A stretch of 64,000 nt of DNA from Lutjanus erythropterus (taxonomy: Eukaryota > Chordata > Actinopteri > Lutjaniformes > Lutjanidae): the NCBI GenBank assembly GCA_020091685.1, contig CM034607.1, forward strand, positions 11,727,884-11,791,883, written 5' to 3'. Shown piece after piece: positions 27,570-41,139 of this stretch; position 1 is the stretch's first letter, and every line of letters begins with the position of its first letter. Under the pieces are notes generated by a model. It was not told where the DNA came from, made no database searches, and saw only the letters and a list, made by a program, of their open reading frames with translations. Made by a program: the position numbers and the translations under genes.

Positions 27570-27690
27570 TCTTACATTAAAACAATAACAATAGATGTGG
27601 TTTGATGATGTCATGAAATGGCGTGGGATCACAGGAGTTGTTTTCTTCACTGTTAAACAACCACCATAGCTGATGAAACTCTGACATGAA
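27570..27690 (+). repeat. Interspersed repeat family D, copy 1
   Basis: GTTTTCTTCACTGTTAAACA followed by ACCACCATAGCTGATGAAA recurs at 46411-46458 with one difference in that core; the flanks are more diverged. Confidence -1.
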
Positions 27691-27699
27691 AAACTGTGC

Positions 27700-30600
27700 A
27701 GGTTTTACGAGCTGTCATCTGTCCGTCTTTGCTGATACAGACATCTGACATTGCCTAGGCGATCGGGTTATACGTGCTGGGCGAGAGGGGCTGCTGTTTG
27801 ACAGTGCTGCAGCCCCAACTAGTGGCGGGCAGCTGCATAAAACCTTAGGGGCAACAGAAAGCTGACATCGTGCATGAATGCAACACTGATAAAGAGTTTA
27901 AACGACTAGTATTTCTGGTCCCCACTAGTGAGGGTGGGGACGTTTAATCGTATAGTCGCATCAGTACTGCACAAATTCTGATTCAGTACATCAGCAATTT
28001 GGTATTTAAAAGAGGACAAAATCTAAATTTAGTGTCGCTTGTGGCCCTGATGAAGCTTAAGCAGTGAGGTAAATGAAAATGTATTTCAGGTGACCTGCTC
28101 TGTGACTACATGCGATAGTAATGGATCCCCACTACAATACATAGACAACATCATCCTAAAGGAAGGTCGGCATTATTAGAGGTGTAAAAGCGGTGCTTTC
28201 AGCAGGCCATATTTGTCAGCTCTGGTGAGAACACCGCTGTCATCCAACACTCTCACACACACTGTACCACACCTCAGATGCATGGCAAAACATATGACAG
28301 GATTTTTGCTTCATCTACCTCACAGATTACACTCCGCGTCAAAGACAGACCCCCACAGAGACAGAGACAGGAAACAGAGAGAGGAAAGAATGGTAACTGT
28401 GCGTTGTGCGGGCGCCTGCACGTGTGTTTGTTCTCTCAAAGACACCTTGAAGGAGGCAAGGAGACCACTGAGGCTCTACTTCTCAAAACTCTCATTTAGT
28501 CTGTCTCTTCTTTGTCTTCCTTCTCCTCTGTCGCAAAGCACCAATCTCTCCATCACATCCCAGTGTGACTCAGCACCCCACTGATCAAACACCGTCTAGT
28601 CCTTCCTCTCCTCCATTTCCATCTCCCTTCTCCTTCCCTTTTCTCTCCGACAGACAGTCGAAGGCAGCCACACACAAACAGCTCCCTAAAATGCCCCCCT
28701 GAGGGACCAACCCTGTATTCTTGAAAAGTAAGAAGCGCCCTCCAGGAGAAGGCTTTACAGAAAGAGTAGTGAATAACTAGCAAGGGAGAAAATAACAAGA
28801 TAAGATCACAAACACAACTCTCTCTATCTTCTTTTTCTCCTTCTTTCCTCAAGCACCGGTGCACAGCTTGCAGCAAGGATACTGGGAGACAATGGGGCAT
28901 ATTTCTCTTTCTTACAGCTCCACATATTTTTCCCTTTATGATATTTACTCTCTTCTCTTTTCTAACTTTTTCCATCACACTGTCCCTAAAAACTTGAAAA
29001 AACACAAAAAGGCACACTTTATTCACAACTGACAGTCAGGTTAATAAATGCACCAACATTTAAAGCAGCTTGTTTCTTCAAAGTCAAGTCTCAATCTTTC
29101 CCTTAGAAACCATGACTGGCTATTCTGCCAATCTCAGACGAGCTGTCCAGCAGTCCAGAAGATGAGTGATCATGACAGAATGGATAACACTGATAGTCAT
29201 TAGTGCAGTGGCTTGTGAGAGCTAAACAATCACTCCTATGATTATGTTTCATAAGAGCATGACATGAGATCAAATGACAATATCAGACCCCTCGCCATCA
29301 GAGGAAAGAAGAGGAGGAGAAGATAAAGAGGGCTGTGTTTGTTATCTGTGTGATCGGTTCTCGCTGGTTAATGAGTACATTTTCCACTGTCACGATCTCC
29401 TGAACACTTATAACACCTATACAGTGTGTTCTTTGTAGAAACCTTAGTTAGGTAAAGATTATTATTTGTGTCTGCCATGCAGATGTAAATAGCTGCATTG
29501 GCTATTTAAATCTCGGCTATGGACACCTAGGTGGCTTGTCTGTGCCATGCTCAGCTATATACACTCATAGCCACGTTGGTTATGCCTCCCCGGGTGCAAA
29601 TAGATAAAATGTCTATTCCTACCCAGGTGCAAATAGCATCTGCCTATTTTTTTCTAACGTGTTGCTGAAGCACTGAGACTTAACTTATGTGTGCAGCAGG
29701 ACAACAGGACAATCTCTGTGTGTTCAGCAACACTGTAGTTTCTAACTGAAACTCTGCAGTTTGAAGTTTAGTTTTTCTCCCACATTTCTGTTGATACTGT
29801 CTGCTTTATTTTACTGTTTGAAGTTTGCTGATGAAAACCAAACATTTCCTGATGTTGTTGCTTCATAATAATAGCTTTCAGATAACAAAAGAAGGGGAGC
29901 TTCATTGTGAAGAATTTAGAAGAAATAAAATGCTTTCCACCATTCAGACGTTTGACTAAAGACAAGCGAGTCATCAGTAAATACACACTTTCAAGAGGGT
30001 GCTGACACAACCGAGTCAAGCCAAGGAGCACATTTGTATGGAAAAGGAACAAAAGAGTCACGCAAGTTACAGACAGAGACGACCCAGGTGTCATGTTTCC
30101 ATCACTGCAAAGAAATTCAAAAAACAGCACGCACATCCAAATGTGATAAATAGACAGGTGCTAGACAGAAATACTTAATACAAAAGAGTCCGTACACCAG
30201 AAGCTGCTCCTTAGAGTGTTTAATAGTATATCACCACAAGTTTTTATGTTTTCCATCACTACCAATTGGAGCTGAAGCTGACAAATGCCTGTGAGTACTG
30301 CAGAGTCATTTGTACCCTTTCCCATTGACAACAAAAGCCAGATGTTAGTGGGTGTTAGTGAGTTTTGTGTCCAGTGCAAAAGAGCTGATTTTTATATTTA
30401 AACACTGAAAACTAATTCTTATTCCAATTATGTTTTGAACTCCAGCACTACAGTCTATTTTTCACTATTTATAATGATTTGACATTGATTTATTATGAAA
30501 AACAGTGTACTCCCAAAAATGACTGCGCAGTAAATAAGTAAATAAATGTGGCTGCACCAGCTGTCAAGTTGATGATGAGTGAATTTCAATATGGAGTAAT

Positions 30601-33600
30601 TTCTACTTGTCATTACTGTTAGTAGCTAAGTTCACATTTTTATTGTGGAATAAAAACCTGTCAGGAGTAGCTATTCTTTTGCTGTCATAGATGAACTGTG
30701 ATTCCTAAACTTCATTGATATATTTAATAGAATACTGTCTGATACTGTCTTTGTGTCATGTCTGTGTGTTTGAATTTTACTTGACTTATGACTAAAAAGA
30801 GGGTTTTTTCTTTTTTCTGTCTGTCCCTTTGCACCCACATGCAGGAGGCAATTGCATATATGGCCAGTACTATAAACTATGTGTTGCCAGTACTCAAAAG
30901 CAGCAGCATGTACAGTATGCACCTGCACCATTTGAGGGCTCAAATAATACACAAAGATAATTAAGCTGACAGCACAAATAACTAATTCCCAGAGTAATTC
31001 ATCTGCACAAGTGATAAAAAAAATAACCCTTAACACCTGAGGAGCTCCTTACAGACATAGTGTTTCTACCATTTGTTGCACCCATTCTGTGACAGCAGGC
31101 AACCATTTTAAAATCCCACTGCAATCCCTTCATGTCACCTCACACAAAATGAAAACTTCACTTAGTTCCAGGCAGTATTCAGATTAAGGTACTCTGACTT
31201 TAAATACAGCAAACAAACAACAACAGTGGTATCAGACACCCTGAGTTGAGGTACTGGAATCTGTATCAGGAGAGCGAAAGCTGGATCTTTCCATCATCAT
31301 GTGTACCTACATGCATTACCGAGTATCTCCCCAAATAATTAGGCATATTCCAATATCTAACACCTAATAAACCAAAAACACAGTGGGCTACATGATACCT
31401 CTGATACCATCAGCTTCAACAAGTCCGCCTCACTAAACGACAAAATACATTGTTTGTAAAAGTTTCACAGAATGACTCGTGTGATCTTTTCTGAAAACAT
31501 CGATCCTCGTTTGTCACCACCACCCCATCCTTCCCCTGTGCAAACTTTTCCATCCAAATATATTACAAAATTTTGAGTATTGGTGGTAAAAAAAAAATGA
31601 ATATGAATGCTTGTTTCAATCCACTGCCATTATGTGATTATTGCAAGTACTGCTTTGTTAATATAAGCAATAGATGGCACCGATTCTCCAGTTGGAAAAC
31701 CATTATACCACTGCAGAGGAAGAGGGTGCAACAAGATGAAGTAATTAAAAGAGCACCAGTCGAACCACAAACAATGAAAAGCAATGTAAAAAAAACACAA
31801 TGGAAACATGACATTTGTTTGCTTCATGCATTAATGTATGGATGGTTAAATCAGATCTGTGTGGAACAATCATGGATATAATGTAGAGCCATGGGAGCAA
31901 TGAGGAGACTGGCAGAGCTGACACAGCTGATCAGTCGTAAGTTAAACATCAGAACCTATTCAGAAAAAAAGCGTTTCTATCTTTTATCAAGAGCAATAAT
32001 TGGTTTTCAAAAATGCAAACAAACAAACACGAAAAAAAAAAAAAAATAAGCAAGCGCAAAAACATTTTTCCAGAATTAGGTAAGTTTTTCAGAGTTCACC
32101 TTTTTCTACCAACCTTTTCTTTTGTGATTTTTGAAAATGCACTTTAAAACATGGCTACTTTGTCCTTTAAATACATACAAGAGTTATAATTCCACAAGAG
32201 GGCTATGTCATATGTTGTTATCAGGCATTTGTTGAAACAACCGACACAACTTGAAGGACACTGTCTTCAGCTTGAGAGTCAACTTTTGTCTGAACAACAA
32301 AGCTGGCATATTAGAGGTAAAAATAAAAATAACTGCCACTGAGTCCCTTCCTCTCTCTTGATATCAATATTGCAAGCTTGCGAGCTGGCGTATGCATGTC
32401 ACCATCAGTGAAGCCTGGCAACAATGCCTTCAGGATCTCCTGCATTATTCAGAGAGCCCAACAAGCGCAAGGGCTCTGCCATTATCTATTTAAATCTGAG
32501 CACAGACATGTCCCACTGAAAGTGTGTACTCGCATCGCCACCTGCCTCGCTTACAAGAGACAGAGAGGGCTGTGCAGTGGAGGCAAGGGACTGGTCGATG
32601 TAAAAGAGGTAGGAAAACATGCAAAGGGGGAAGGAGATGGAAGATGGAAGGCCAAAATTATTGTGAGAGGAGGGGAGGGGGATGTGACTAGATGAGGACA
32701 TAGGAGGGGGAGGAATTAGGCATGACAGCTATTAGAATAAGGCAGAAAGGTTAGACAAATGAAGTGAAATAAAAATGGGAGGCAAAGTCTAGAAAATGGA
32801 GGCAGGGTAAGAAGTGATGGAGGCAGATATGAAGAGGGCATTAGGGAAATAGGCAGAAGATGAGATGGGGAGGGGTGGAAAGAATGAGATGATGATTGGA
32901 GCAAAGAAAGAAGTGAAGAAGAAAGAGGAAGGAAGGAGGAAGCATGAAAGGAAAGTGAGAAATAAAAGCCAAAAGACAGGGAATACGGAAGGCAGGAAGG
33001 GAACTAGAAAAGGAGAGAGGAGATGAAGGAAGGAAAGAGTAACTGAGGAAAAAAGGCACAAGAACATTTTAAAAAATTGCGCACCTTGAAGAGGGAACTG
33101 AGCTAAATGAAATGAATAGCTAGCATATGATGTAGCATTTAAAGACTACTCCTCTCTATCATTTCATATCTCTCTCCCTCCCAGCTCGCTCCTCACGATC
33201 ATCCATTCATCAAATGACTGCCATCCCTTCATCCTGAGTCATCGACGCAATTGCTCATCCACTCCATTAGGCCATCTTCCCACCCTCCTTTATTCTTGCT
33301 CTGCCCCCTCCTGCTTCTCCATCCTCTGATCATCTACAGGTAAAACACATCGTACTTACAGTGTTGTCGTGAGCAGGAAAGCCGTGCCTAGACCATAAAA
33401 AAACATCCAGTTTTACAAGTCATTTAATCTGACATCAAGTCTTCTAATGTCATTCTCATTTACTTGCCACTGGGGAGAGATCATTTCATATCCAATCAAT
33501 CTACTTGTTTCAAAGATTTTCCATGAATCAGGCTACATGCTCTCAAGTGACTGATCTGACTTATTCCACCATGTTTTCTGACACAAATGCTTCTGCCTTT

Positions 33601-34250
33601 TATTTTACAGAAAGCAAAAACATGCCAGCAATTGAAAGGAATTGATTAAAAAGTGTGCTTATGGACTCTAAATAGTCTTGCATAAACAAACCTGTCCCCA
33701 CCATTTGGAACTTTTGCACGTGGGAAGGCCAGCCCTGGCGATAAAATGGCTAAATTCTCACAAAAGAAAGGGTAACAGCTGCTAGCTTGTTTACATTCAT
33801 ACCATAAGCAACTAGGTGCTAACTTGCCATTTTCAGCATGTAGGTTGGTAGCTTGGAGGCTGCCTTGTACCCATAGTCAGGTGAGTCAGACTAGCTTGAA
33901 AATAAGCTGCAAATGTTAGGATGTCTGGCTAACTAGCTTACAGTGGTAACCTACCATTTCTTTCAAAGCCAAGGAGCATCACATTACCCAACTATACAGA
34001 TATACATTATAAACTATCCCTTTCAGGACCGGAAAATTCATCTTATGGGAGCCACTCACAGGTGCTCTTATATCTGAGTTAAGAGAAATCACAGCAGCTC
34101 TGTCCTGTCCTTGCTAAAGTTTACACTCCAGCTATGTTAGAACAAGTAACATTTTAATTGCATTTTTATTTAAGCTCCTGTACATACTGTAGGTACAAAT
34201 GTAGTTAGCTAGCTATCATTACCTATGTTAAGTTGTCACATACTTTACCC
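27700..34250. other. Non-coding sequence
   Basis: Contains one purine block and transposon-like fragments (GTTTAAACGACTAGTATTT near 27896). No gene is seen. Frames around 28213-29026 are low complexity. Confidence -1.
32575..33062. repeat. Purine-rich (GA) block on the + strand, about 490 bp
   Basis: GGAGG, GAAAG and GGAAGG words dominate. Overlapping minus-strand frames are Ser/Pro/Phe low complexity. Confidence -1.
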
Positions 34251-34254
34251 GCTA

Positions 34255-34460
34255 CTGCTAACAGCTAACAAGAGTTGTCATTTCAGCGGACAAAAATGAC
34301 TGTCAATGAGAGGCCTACTTTTTTGTTGGGTAAAATTGAAGACTCGCTCTTTCAGAAATTACTATAATTACAAAAACTACTATGTTCAGTGTGAGAACGG
34401 AAAGCTTGGCAGGCATAGTGACAGCAACTAGGGGAGGTGGGGGGCAACGAACAGTTAATC
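34255..34460 (+). repeat. Interspersed repeat family C, copy 1
   Basis: Shares GTTGTCATTTCAGC, TTACTATAATTA-AAAAACT, ACTATGTTC and TGGCAGGC-TAGT-ACAG with 38275-38470 in the same orientation and order. Unnamed family. Confidence -1.
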
Positions 34461-35280
34461 CAACAAAATAAACTTTAACTTCTGCTAAAATAAGACACTG
34501 ATTTTTGCACTAAGACAAACTTAAAAAGACGTTTCATTTCTATCTCGACAAATAAGTCATCTCATGACATTTTCATCGAAACAGTGAGTCCTACCAGATC
34601 ATGCAGAAAATATAAAATCTTCACATCTGGCTGACAACTGCTTATATATCTCCTGCACAAAACTGTCATGGGAAACACTGCGCAGAATGTGTGTATTCCC
34701 CTTGACAATTACTGTAGAATATATAGTTGGAATATGCAGTGCAAACACTCATCTCCTGGGCAAGCATATAACACAGCAGGAAGCATGTGTGATATGTTGG
34801 ATATTGTAAATACACATCCACACATAAGAATGGAGTCGTATTTTTCATACTATATGACTTGTTGAACTCTAATGCTCCCCACGTATTGGATGGCTATGAC
34901 TCAAGCTCATCAATCATGAAATCCATCAATTCATCAATCATGAAAGAAGGCAAGATTGAAAACACACACTCGGCCAAACACACAAACACACATTCCTCTA
35001 TCAATATGAATGAACATATGCTAATATGATTCCTTTCCAGAAGCACTTGAGCCTCAGTCCTCAAAATCAGCTTCTGCCCTACTCTGCTTTCTCTCTCTTT
35101 CTCTCTCTCTGATTTTAGCGTGAAATGCTCAGTGATCATTTCTGCCGCAGTTTTCCATGCAGCCCATAATCATTGCAGCGCTCGCTCACTTATTCTGTCA
35201 GTCAGAGAGGAATGGAGAGCGCCAGCTGACATCCAACACCCACCCAGCCTCTGCTGCTTCCCCCCAACCCACCCCCTTAC

Positions 35281-35332
35281 AAACACACACACACACAAAT
35301 CAACAACCACTCAAATAAACACACACACACAC
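35281..35332. repeat. CA-rich interrupted repeat
   Basis: Two ACACAC tracts separated by about 25 bases. Confidence -1.
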
Positions 35333-35835
35333 TGACTGAAAGCAAACAGGAACACCGCGGCGTGCAAAGACACACATGCAGAAAGGCCAACTCGCCTGGC
35401 TGGGGATGGGCAATGGACTTGGGCTTGGGGCTTGCTAGGGTGGAAAGGGGAACAATTTCATGCCCAAGTGCATCAGAGAAGAGTACACTGGGAACACGAG
35501 CAAACATTTTTCCACCCAGATAGGTTACAGCAATTACCCTCGCCTCTTTAACCTTGCCACTCGCCTGCGAGCTCTGTTTCAGGTCCAATCCGCAACAAGA
35601 CGATTGAAACACTGAGTTTGTATCAGAGCGCTAGGGGGTTGGGTGGGTGTCTTTCTCTCCATTACATCATTCTTGAGGATGATGAGTGGTCCGTTGATCT
35701 ATTGTGAGTGAGTACTGTACAGATAGTGACTATGAGTTTGGTTTGACCTGTTATCCTGTGTGATTAAATACTCATCATTCGGGTATCAAAACAAGGTGCT
35801 AACTCTCCAGCAACAAAGGAGGTATGTATGAACAT

Positions 35836-35849
35836 GGGGGGGGGGGGGG
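35836..35849. repeat. Run of 14 G
   Basis: A pure homopolymer; a complementary 14-C run occurs at 60093-60106. Confidence -1.
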
Positions 35850-38274
35850 TTACTGACAATTAAAAAAGAAGTGTGAAGGATATGAAAAAGCATCCATATG
35901 AGTGTGTGCATGTGTGTCTGTGTGTGACACCCTCCCACCGCCAAACCTGGATTAACGATACGGGCTTCGCTATTTTATTAGTGTTTGTCTTGTCGCCAAC
36001 ACTCCAGGGCTGCCAACAGAGAGATGGGAAGAGAAAGCCCTTTTGACACAGCAGAAAAGATTAGCTTAATATTACTACAAACACACAAAATGCCAGGGTG
36101 GTATTACCAATTGGAACAGCTTAACCTCTGTTTGAAGCCTATAGTAATGTTATATTGACCATACTGAAATTGATTATTTTGCTTAATTACTGTGTATGTA
36201 GATGGCACAAGTACCTCCAAAAGTCAATTTTCCTATTAAGTGTATGCTTTTAAATTACACTGCTTAGCAAAACAAGTATCATACATATCTTACCCTCCCT
36301 ATTTATTTATGATTTCCTCTTCTAACTCAGTCAGCTGACTGAAGGCACAGAGTGAGACACTGAAGCCTCTTTCACACTGGTAAAAAAAAAAGCCCACTAA
36401 CATCCACATCTGTTTTTTGTCTTCAATTGGAAAGGGTAGAATTTGAATTCACTCCAAGGTCAAATGACTCTGCAGTAGTCATGGGTATATATCAGCTCCA
36501 GCTCCAATGGGCAGTGATGTAAACTTGACACCCGAGCGGACATGCTAATTTTTGCTCTTTTTCAGCTGAGGCAATGAAGGTTTGTCGCTTCCATTGGTAA
36601 CTATGATGACTCTTTTGCACCTTTTCATATACATGTGCTGCTTGATTTGACCCGGTCTGACTTGGTGCGTCAACCCAGCACAACAGAGTTTGCATCCGCT
36701 TGAAGGTGTGTATTTACTGACGACACGCTCGTCTTTAGTCGAGCATCTGAATAGTGGAAAAACATTTCTTTAAAATGTTGGGCTTACCTGAACATACAAA
36801 TAGTGATGAAGGAGAGAAACTAAACTTCAAACCACAGGGATTCAGTTAGAAGCTAAAAAAGTACTGAGCACTGACACTTTCAAAAATGTCTTCTTCTGCA
36901 CTCCTGCACAGATATGAGTTGTCTTTCCAGTGACACATCAGAAAAACAGCAGAAAGGCAAACTCCTCTAATTGCAATGGGGAAAGGGTCAAATGCCTATT
37001 TTTAGTGGGTTTAGCTATATGAAAAAACAACAACAAACACATTTACACTAATTTTAATGTAAGAATGGTATAAATGTAAATACAAGTATCTTAAATCTTA
37101 TCTGTATGAGATCAGACAATTGAAAGTCCATGACAAGATAACCCTGATGACTTCATCAGCGTGTTATACCACTATACTGTATCAAATTCAGTTGTTTTTT
37201 TTATCTAAACATTTCGTTCAATGTCTCTTTTATAATTGATGTGTGATGGAAAAGGTGAAAGAGACCTGGAAAAAAAACACTCACTGTATGAAATTTCTTG
37301 CAATTAGGCACAGGTTATATGACTCACTCCTCTTGTATAACTGCTATATAATTAATGTAACTTTACTTCAATCAGGTGTAGAAAGGGTTTTACTGATAAG
37401 TACATCCATACATCCCTGTGCTATGTTTAAAAGGGTCGTAGTCTCAGCAACACGTGTTCAGCCACTGAGGTGTGAAACAAACTTAGCCAGCTGGTTATAC
37501 TGAGGAAGCTAAGACAGGAAAATAGCACAAATATCAACAAATATCATTGATTAAAAAGAAAAATCCACACTAACAGAAGAAACACCACTGCCACCAATGT
37601 AACCAAGCATCTTAGGTTTGCCTAAACGGTTTAATAAGAGAATAATAAACAGAACATATAGATATAACAGTAACGCAATGACCAGCGGCAAAAGCTTCCT
37701 TTTCATTTTCTCTCCCACAATGTCAACAACCTAACTTGGCCAACAACTCCCGTCTTCCAGAAATTCTGAGGGGACCCACTACCTAAAATAAAGAAGCCTT
37801 TCTATTTATTTATTTATTTTAATTTCTTACCATAAGAGGTGTTTTATAGCCTCTGTGACATATTGGCTTTTAGGAAATTGTTAGTTCAGTGTTCATACAA
37901 TGTAATGCATAAATGTTTGACTTGTTGTTTGAACTGTATACAACTTTTATCATGAAAATAGGACGCCAAAATTGCTAGTGGGCAAAATGCTACCACAGTA
38001 CCCAGCAAGAGGAAGACTTGCACTTCTTACTCAAAATAAATGATCCATATCCTTTTTGTTAGGGTTTTTTTCCCTCATTGTACCAAACTTGCACCAAACT
38101 AAGATTCATAAACTGGGATATTAACAGAACTGTGACTTCTGTGTACCGTTACATCCATATTTTTTGGATAACACTAGCTAACAGGTAGCAACAGTTGCCA
38201 ACAAAATCAAACAAATACAACGTCTGCTATGAGAGGCCTGCTTTTGTTCGCTCCTCGATGATTTACCTAACATG

Positions 38275-38470
38275 AGCTCACAGATAGCGACAGTTGTCAT
38301 TTCAGCTATATAAGAAGCCTGTATTTATTAACTTCTATGTGAAATTGAACATTCATTCTTTCGAAAATTACTATAATTAGAAAAACTACTATGTTCCATA
38401 TGAGAACAGAGAGCCTGGCAGGCGTAGTAACAGTAACTAAGGGGGGTGGGAGTTAGCGAATGGTAGGTTT
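38275..38470 (+). repeat. Interspersed repeat family C, copy 2
   Basis: Direct-orientation partner of the copy at 34255-34460, about 4 kb away. Similarity is broken by small insertions and deletions. Confidence -1.
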
Positions 38471-40049
38471 AATTCAGAAAAATTGCATTTTCATGAGTCA
38501 TTCCACTTGTATCACTAATGCAACCTCTCCATCTGCATTGTGCTTATGACTAATGGTTTGTCTACAACAAGCTTGAGGACAGCAGGTTTTTCATCTACTG
38601 CAACATTTAGCCAACAGTGCACTCTGTATTAGACCGACCATGAATGTACCTGGTTATTTTAGCTTCAATAATGTCTGCAGCGTCTAATCATCTCATCTCT
38701 GCTGGCCTGCGTTTCATAACGGCAGTAATCTCCCTCCTTCCTTCTGTTTGCCTCCATGACGAAGCTGCAGCTGCAGGACAGGCAACATTTTAAATGACTT
38801 ATGTTACATCTACTGATTAACTCAAAGGTAAATGTTATGCTGTTAATTACCACAGGGATATTAGCAAGCAAGTCAAATTAGACCATGAATCAGTCATGGT
38901 GTCCCCTTCAGACGCTGAGTTGAATATTGCACTAAAAAAAAAATAACCTGCATCCTGATTATTCACATGAAGAACCCCGCCCCCGTGCCTCTTATCACGC
39001 CACTCCACATCTGATCCTCTGAGCTGACTTTCATCTACTTAGACTACAGTTTACCTCACATCCGTCATTGTTATTGTGCTTTGATTTGTTTCAACTCGAT
39101 TAGGGGTTTAATGATTCTGCTGCAAAAAAAAACTGCTCCCATATTCATAAAAGCTGACGTCTTGATCAACCAGACATCTTTAAACCTTACCTCCATAAAT
39201 GACAGATGGATGACAGAACATGGCATGCTTATATTGTGCATGAATGGCTGCCAGTCTACTGGTTGTGTCTGTGAGAGCCCAATAAAACCCCCAACGCTAG
39301 AGCTGAATGCTCTTTATTGATATGCAATATGCAAAATGGCCTCTTTATGGCTTAACACTCAGTGTGGTTTATAAACGTCGGGGGTTGAGGGGGGGAAACG
39401 GAGGTAGAGGGAGGGAGGACGCTTTCTGCGTACATATCTGTGCATAGCCAGACTCTCCTTCCCCACTGTTATCATCAGCAGCACGCTATCATCTAGATTT
39501 TATATGAATGCACTGTATCAACACGGAGGGCTTTTCTTTCAAATAACACCATCTCCTCTGCCCTGCGTTTTCATGCAGCAGTCCGCTTTAGAGGCAACTG
39601 AAAAAAATATGAAAACACTCAAAGCCCTTCACCTTGTTTCCTGACCACTACTGCTTTCCTACTACTGCAGGGTTTCAGCGTGAAGCTTTGATATACTGTA
39701 GAGATGATAACAAAGTGCTTTGTTGGAAAAGGACACTCTATCAGTGCCAGCTTGTATTGGGGGAATGAAGTAATGGTGAATCAGAAAGGTTTCTCTCTAA
39801 AGCAGCTATTAATGGCAGGGAAATCTGATATGTACCAGTGGTCAATATTTTAAAGATGGTCCACACACCATTACATTTTTCGGTAATGCTCAGTGTATTA
39901 CATTCGGCAAGAGCTACCCTTGTGTCAAGTCCAAATTAAGTTTTCCTTTGAAGTCTGGGATAATTTAATACTGTTAAAGTAATGTTAGAAAACCTTGCCA
40001 CTTAGAAGTGGTGGTAATTTTCTGTAAGTGTCCAACTGAGCGTGTAGTT

Positions 40050-41135
40050 TTTAGCCATGCTAGCAGCTCTTGGGGTGTCAGTCTGTCAATCCACCACTTT
40101 GGACTGCTGCAAAAGACCTTAGTGCTCAGACAGTGTTCCTTGAATAAACAGTGCTTGATCTCAACAACCATTAAATGGACTGCCATGAAATTTTGTTCAG
40201 ACATTCATGGTCCCCAGAGGATGAGTTGTAGTTACTTCGGTGGTACCCTGGTCTATCCTCTAGCAACACCAGCAGTTAAAAGTTTTCACTTGTTCTGTCA
40301 AATATTTCAACATCTACAAGAGGGACTGGCACAAAATTTGGTACAAACACATGATAAATCATACTGACTTTTCTTCTAGAGCCACCATGACGTTAACATT
40401 TGTAGTTAGGAAAGAAATGACTCAACAACTGCTGGATGGACTGCAGAGCCCCCTTTAGGATGAGTTGTATTATTTGAGTTATTCCCTAACTTTTCTAGCT
40501 GGCATCTCTCAGTTCATGTATGATTTCAAAGGGTTGTTATCAACGCGCAGACGAAAATGCCTCTGGATGCAATTGGACAGACCTACATCCAATCAGAGCA
40601 ACAAAATGTGACCTTTGTTTAAAAACATGAAACAAAATGGTGGCCCTCTGGTCACAATTTTTCTCATACAGCTAAACAGTGAACTAAAATATGTTTCTAA
40701 CAACATTTTAGGCAAGAAATGGGTAATGCAGTAACACTGTGACATGTGACTTTTTCATGGATCGGCAATGCTCCTCTATCATGTGGAAGCCACCCCATAT
40801 TAAATAAACAGTTGTGATTGGCCCAACCAATCAAAGGCTGGTGGAACGAGTGGGAGGAGGGCCAGACGTTATCTGCCAGAGCAAATGAAACATGAGCAGG
40901 GCTGATTTGTCAAATTCATGTGAGGCTATGACTTTAGCTCTAGTGCCATCATTAGCCAGATCTGCCCAATACTTTGATTTATGACCCAATACCTGCAAAA
41001 CTTAAAGTATAAACTTTATACCTGCTTAACATGGTGATGTCATTATGAGCATTTTTGCAAGCTGACATTAGCATTTCACTACAGCAAGTTCAGCCTCACA
41101 GGGCTGCTAGCATAGCTGTAGATGATTAGTCTCGT
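40050..41135 (-). repeat. Interspersed repeat family F, minus copy, split by an insertion
   Basis: The reversed order of the 52868 copy is seen: GTCAATCCACCACTTTGGAC first, then TTCAGACATTCATGGTCCCC, and last CCTCACAGGGCTGCTAGCAT near 41095. The copy is broken between about 40500 and 40935 by unrelated repeat sequence. Confidence -1.
40500..40935 (-). mobile_element. Repeat family E inserted in family F
   Basis: This block interrupts the family F copy. It contains a 73-base stretch (40530-40602) that is the reverse complement of 7316-7391 with few differences, including ATTGCATCCAGAGGCATTTT on the minus strand. I cannot identify the superfamily, and the boundaries come from where family F breaks and resumes. 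Confidence -1.
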
Positions 41136-41139
41136 TATT

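Larger units (their letters stand above)
34470..40040. other. Non-coding sequence
   Basis: Contains family C copy 2, CA-rich tracts and a 14-G run. I see no exon, RNA gene or intact element in the rest. Confidence -1.

Noticed and set aside
28553..29026. 157-codon minus-strand open frame
   Set aside because: No recognisable domain, charged low-complexity segments, and no splice or promoter context; consistent with chance in GA/CT-biased sequence.
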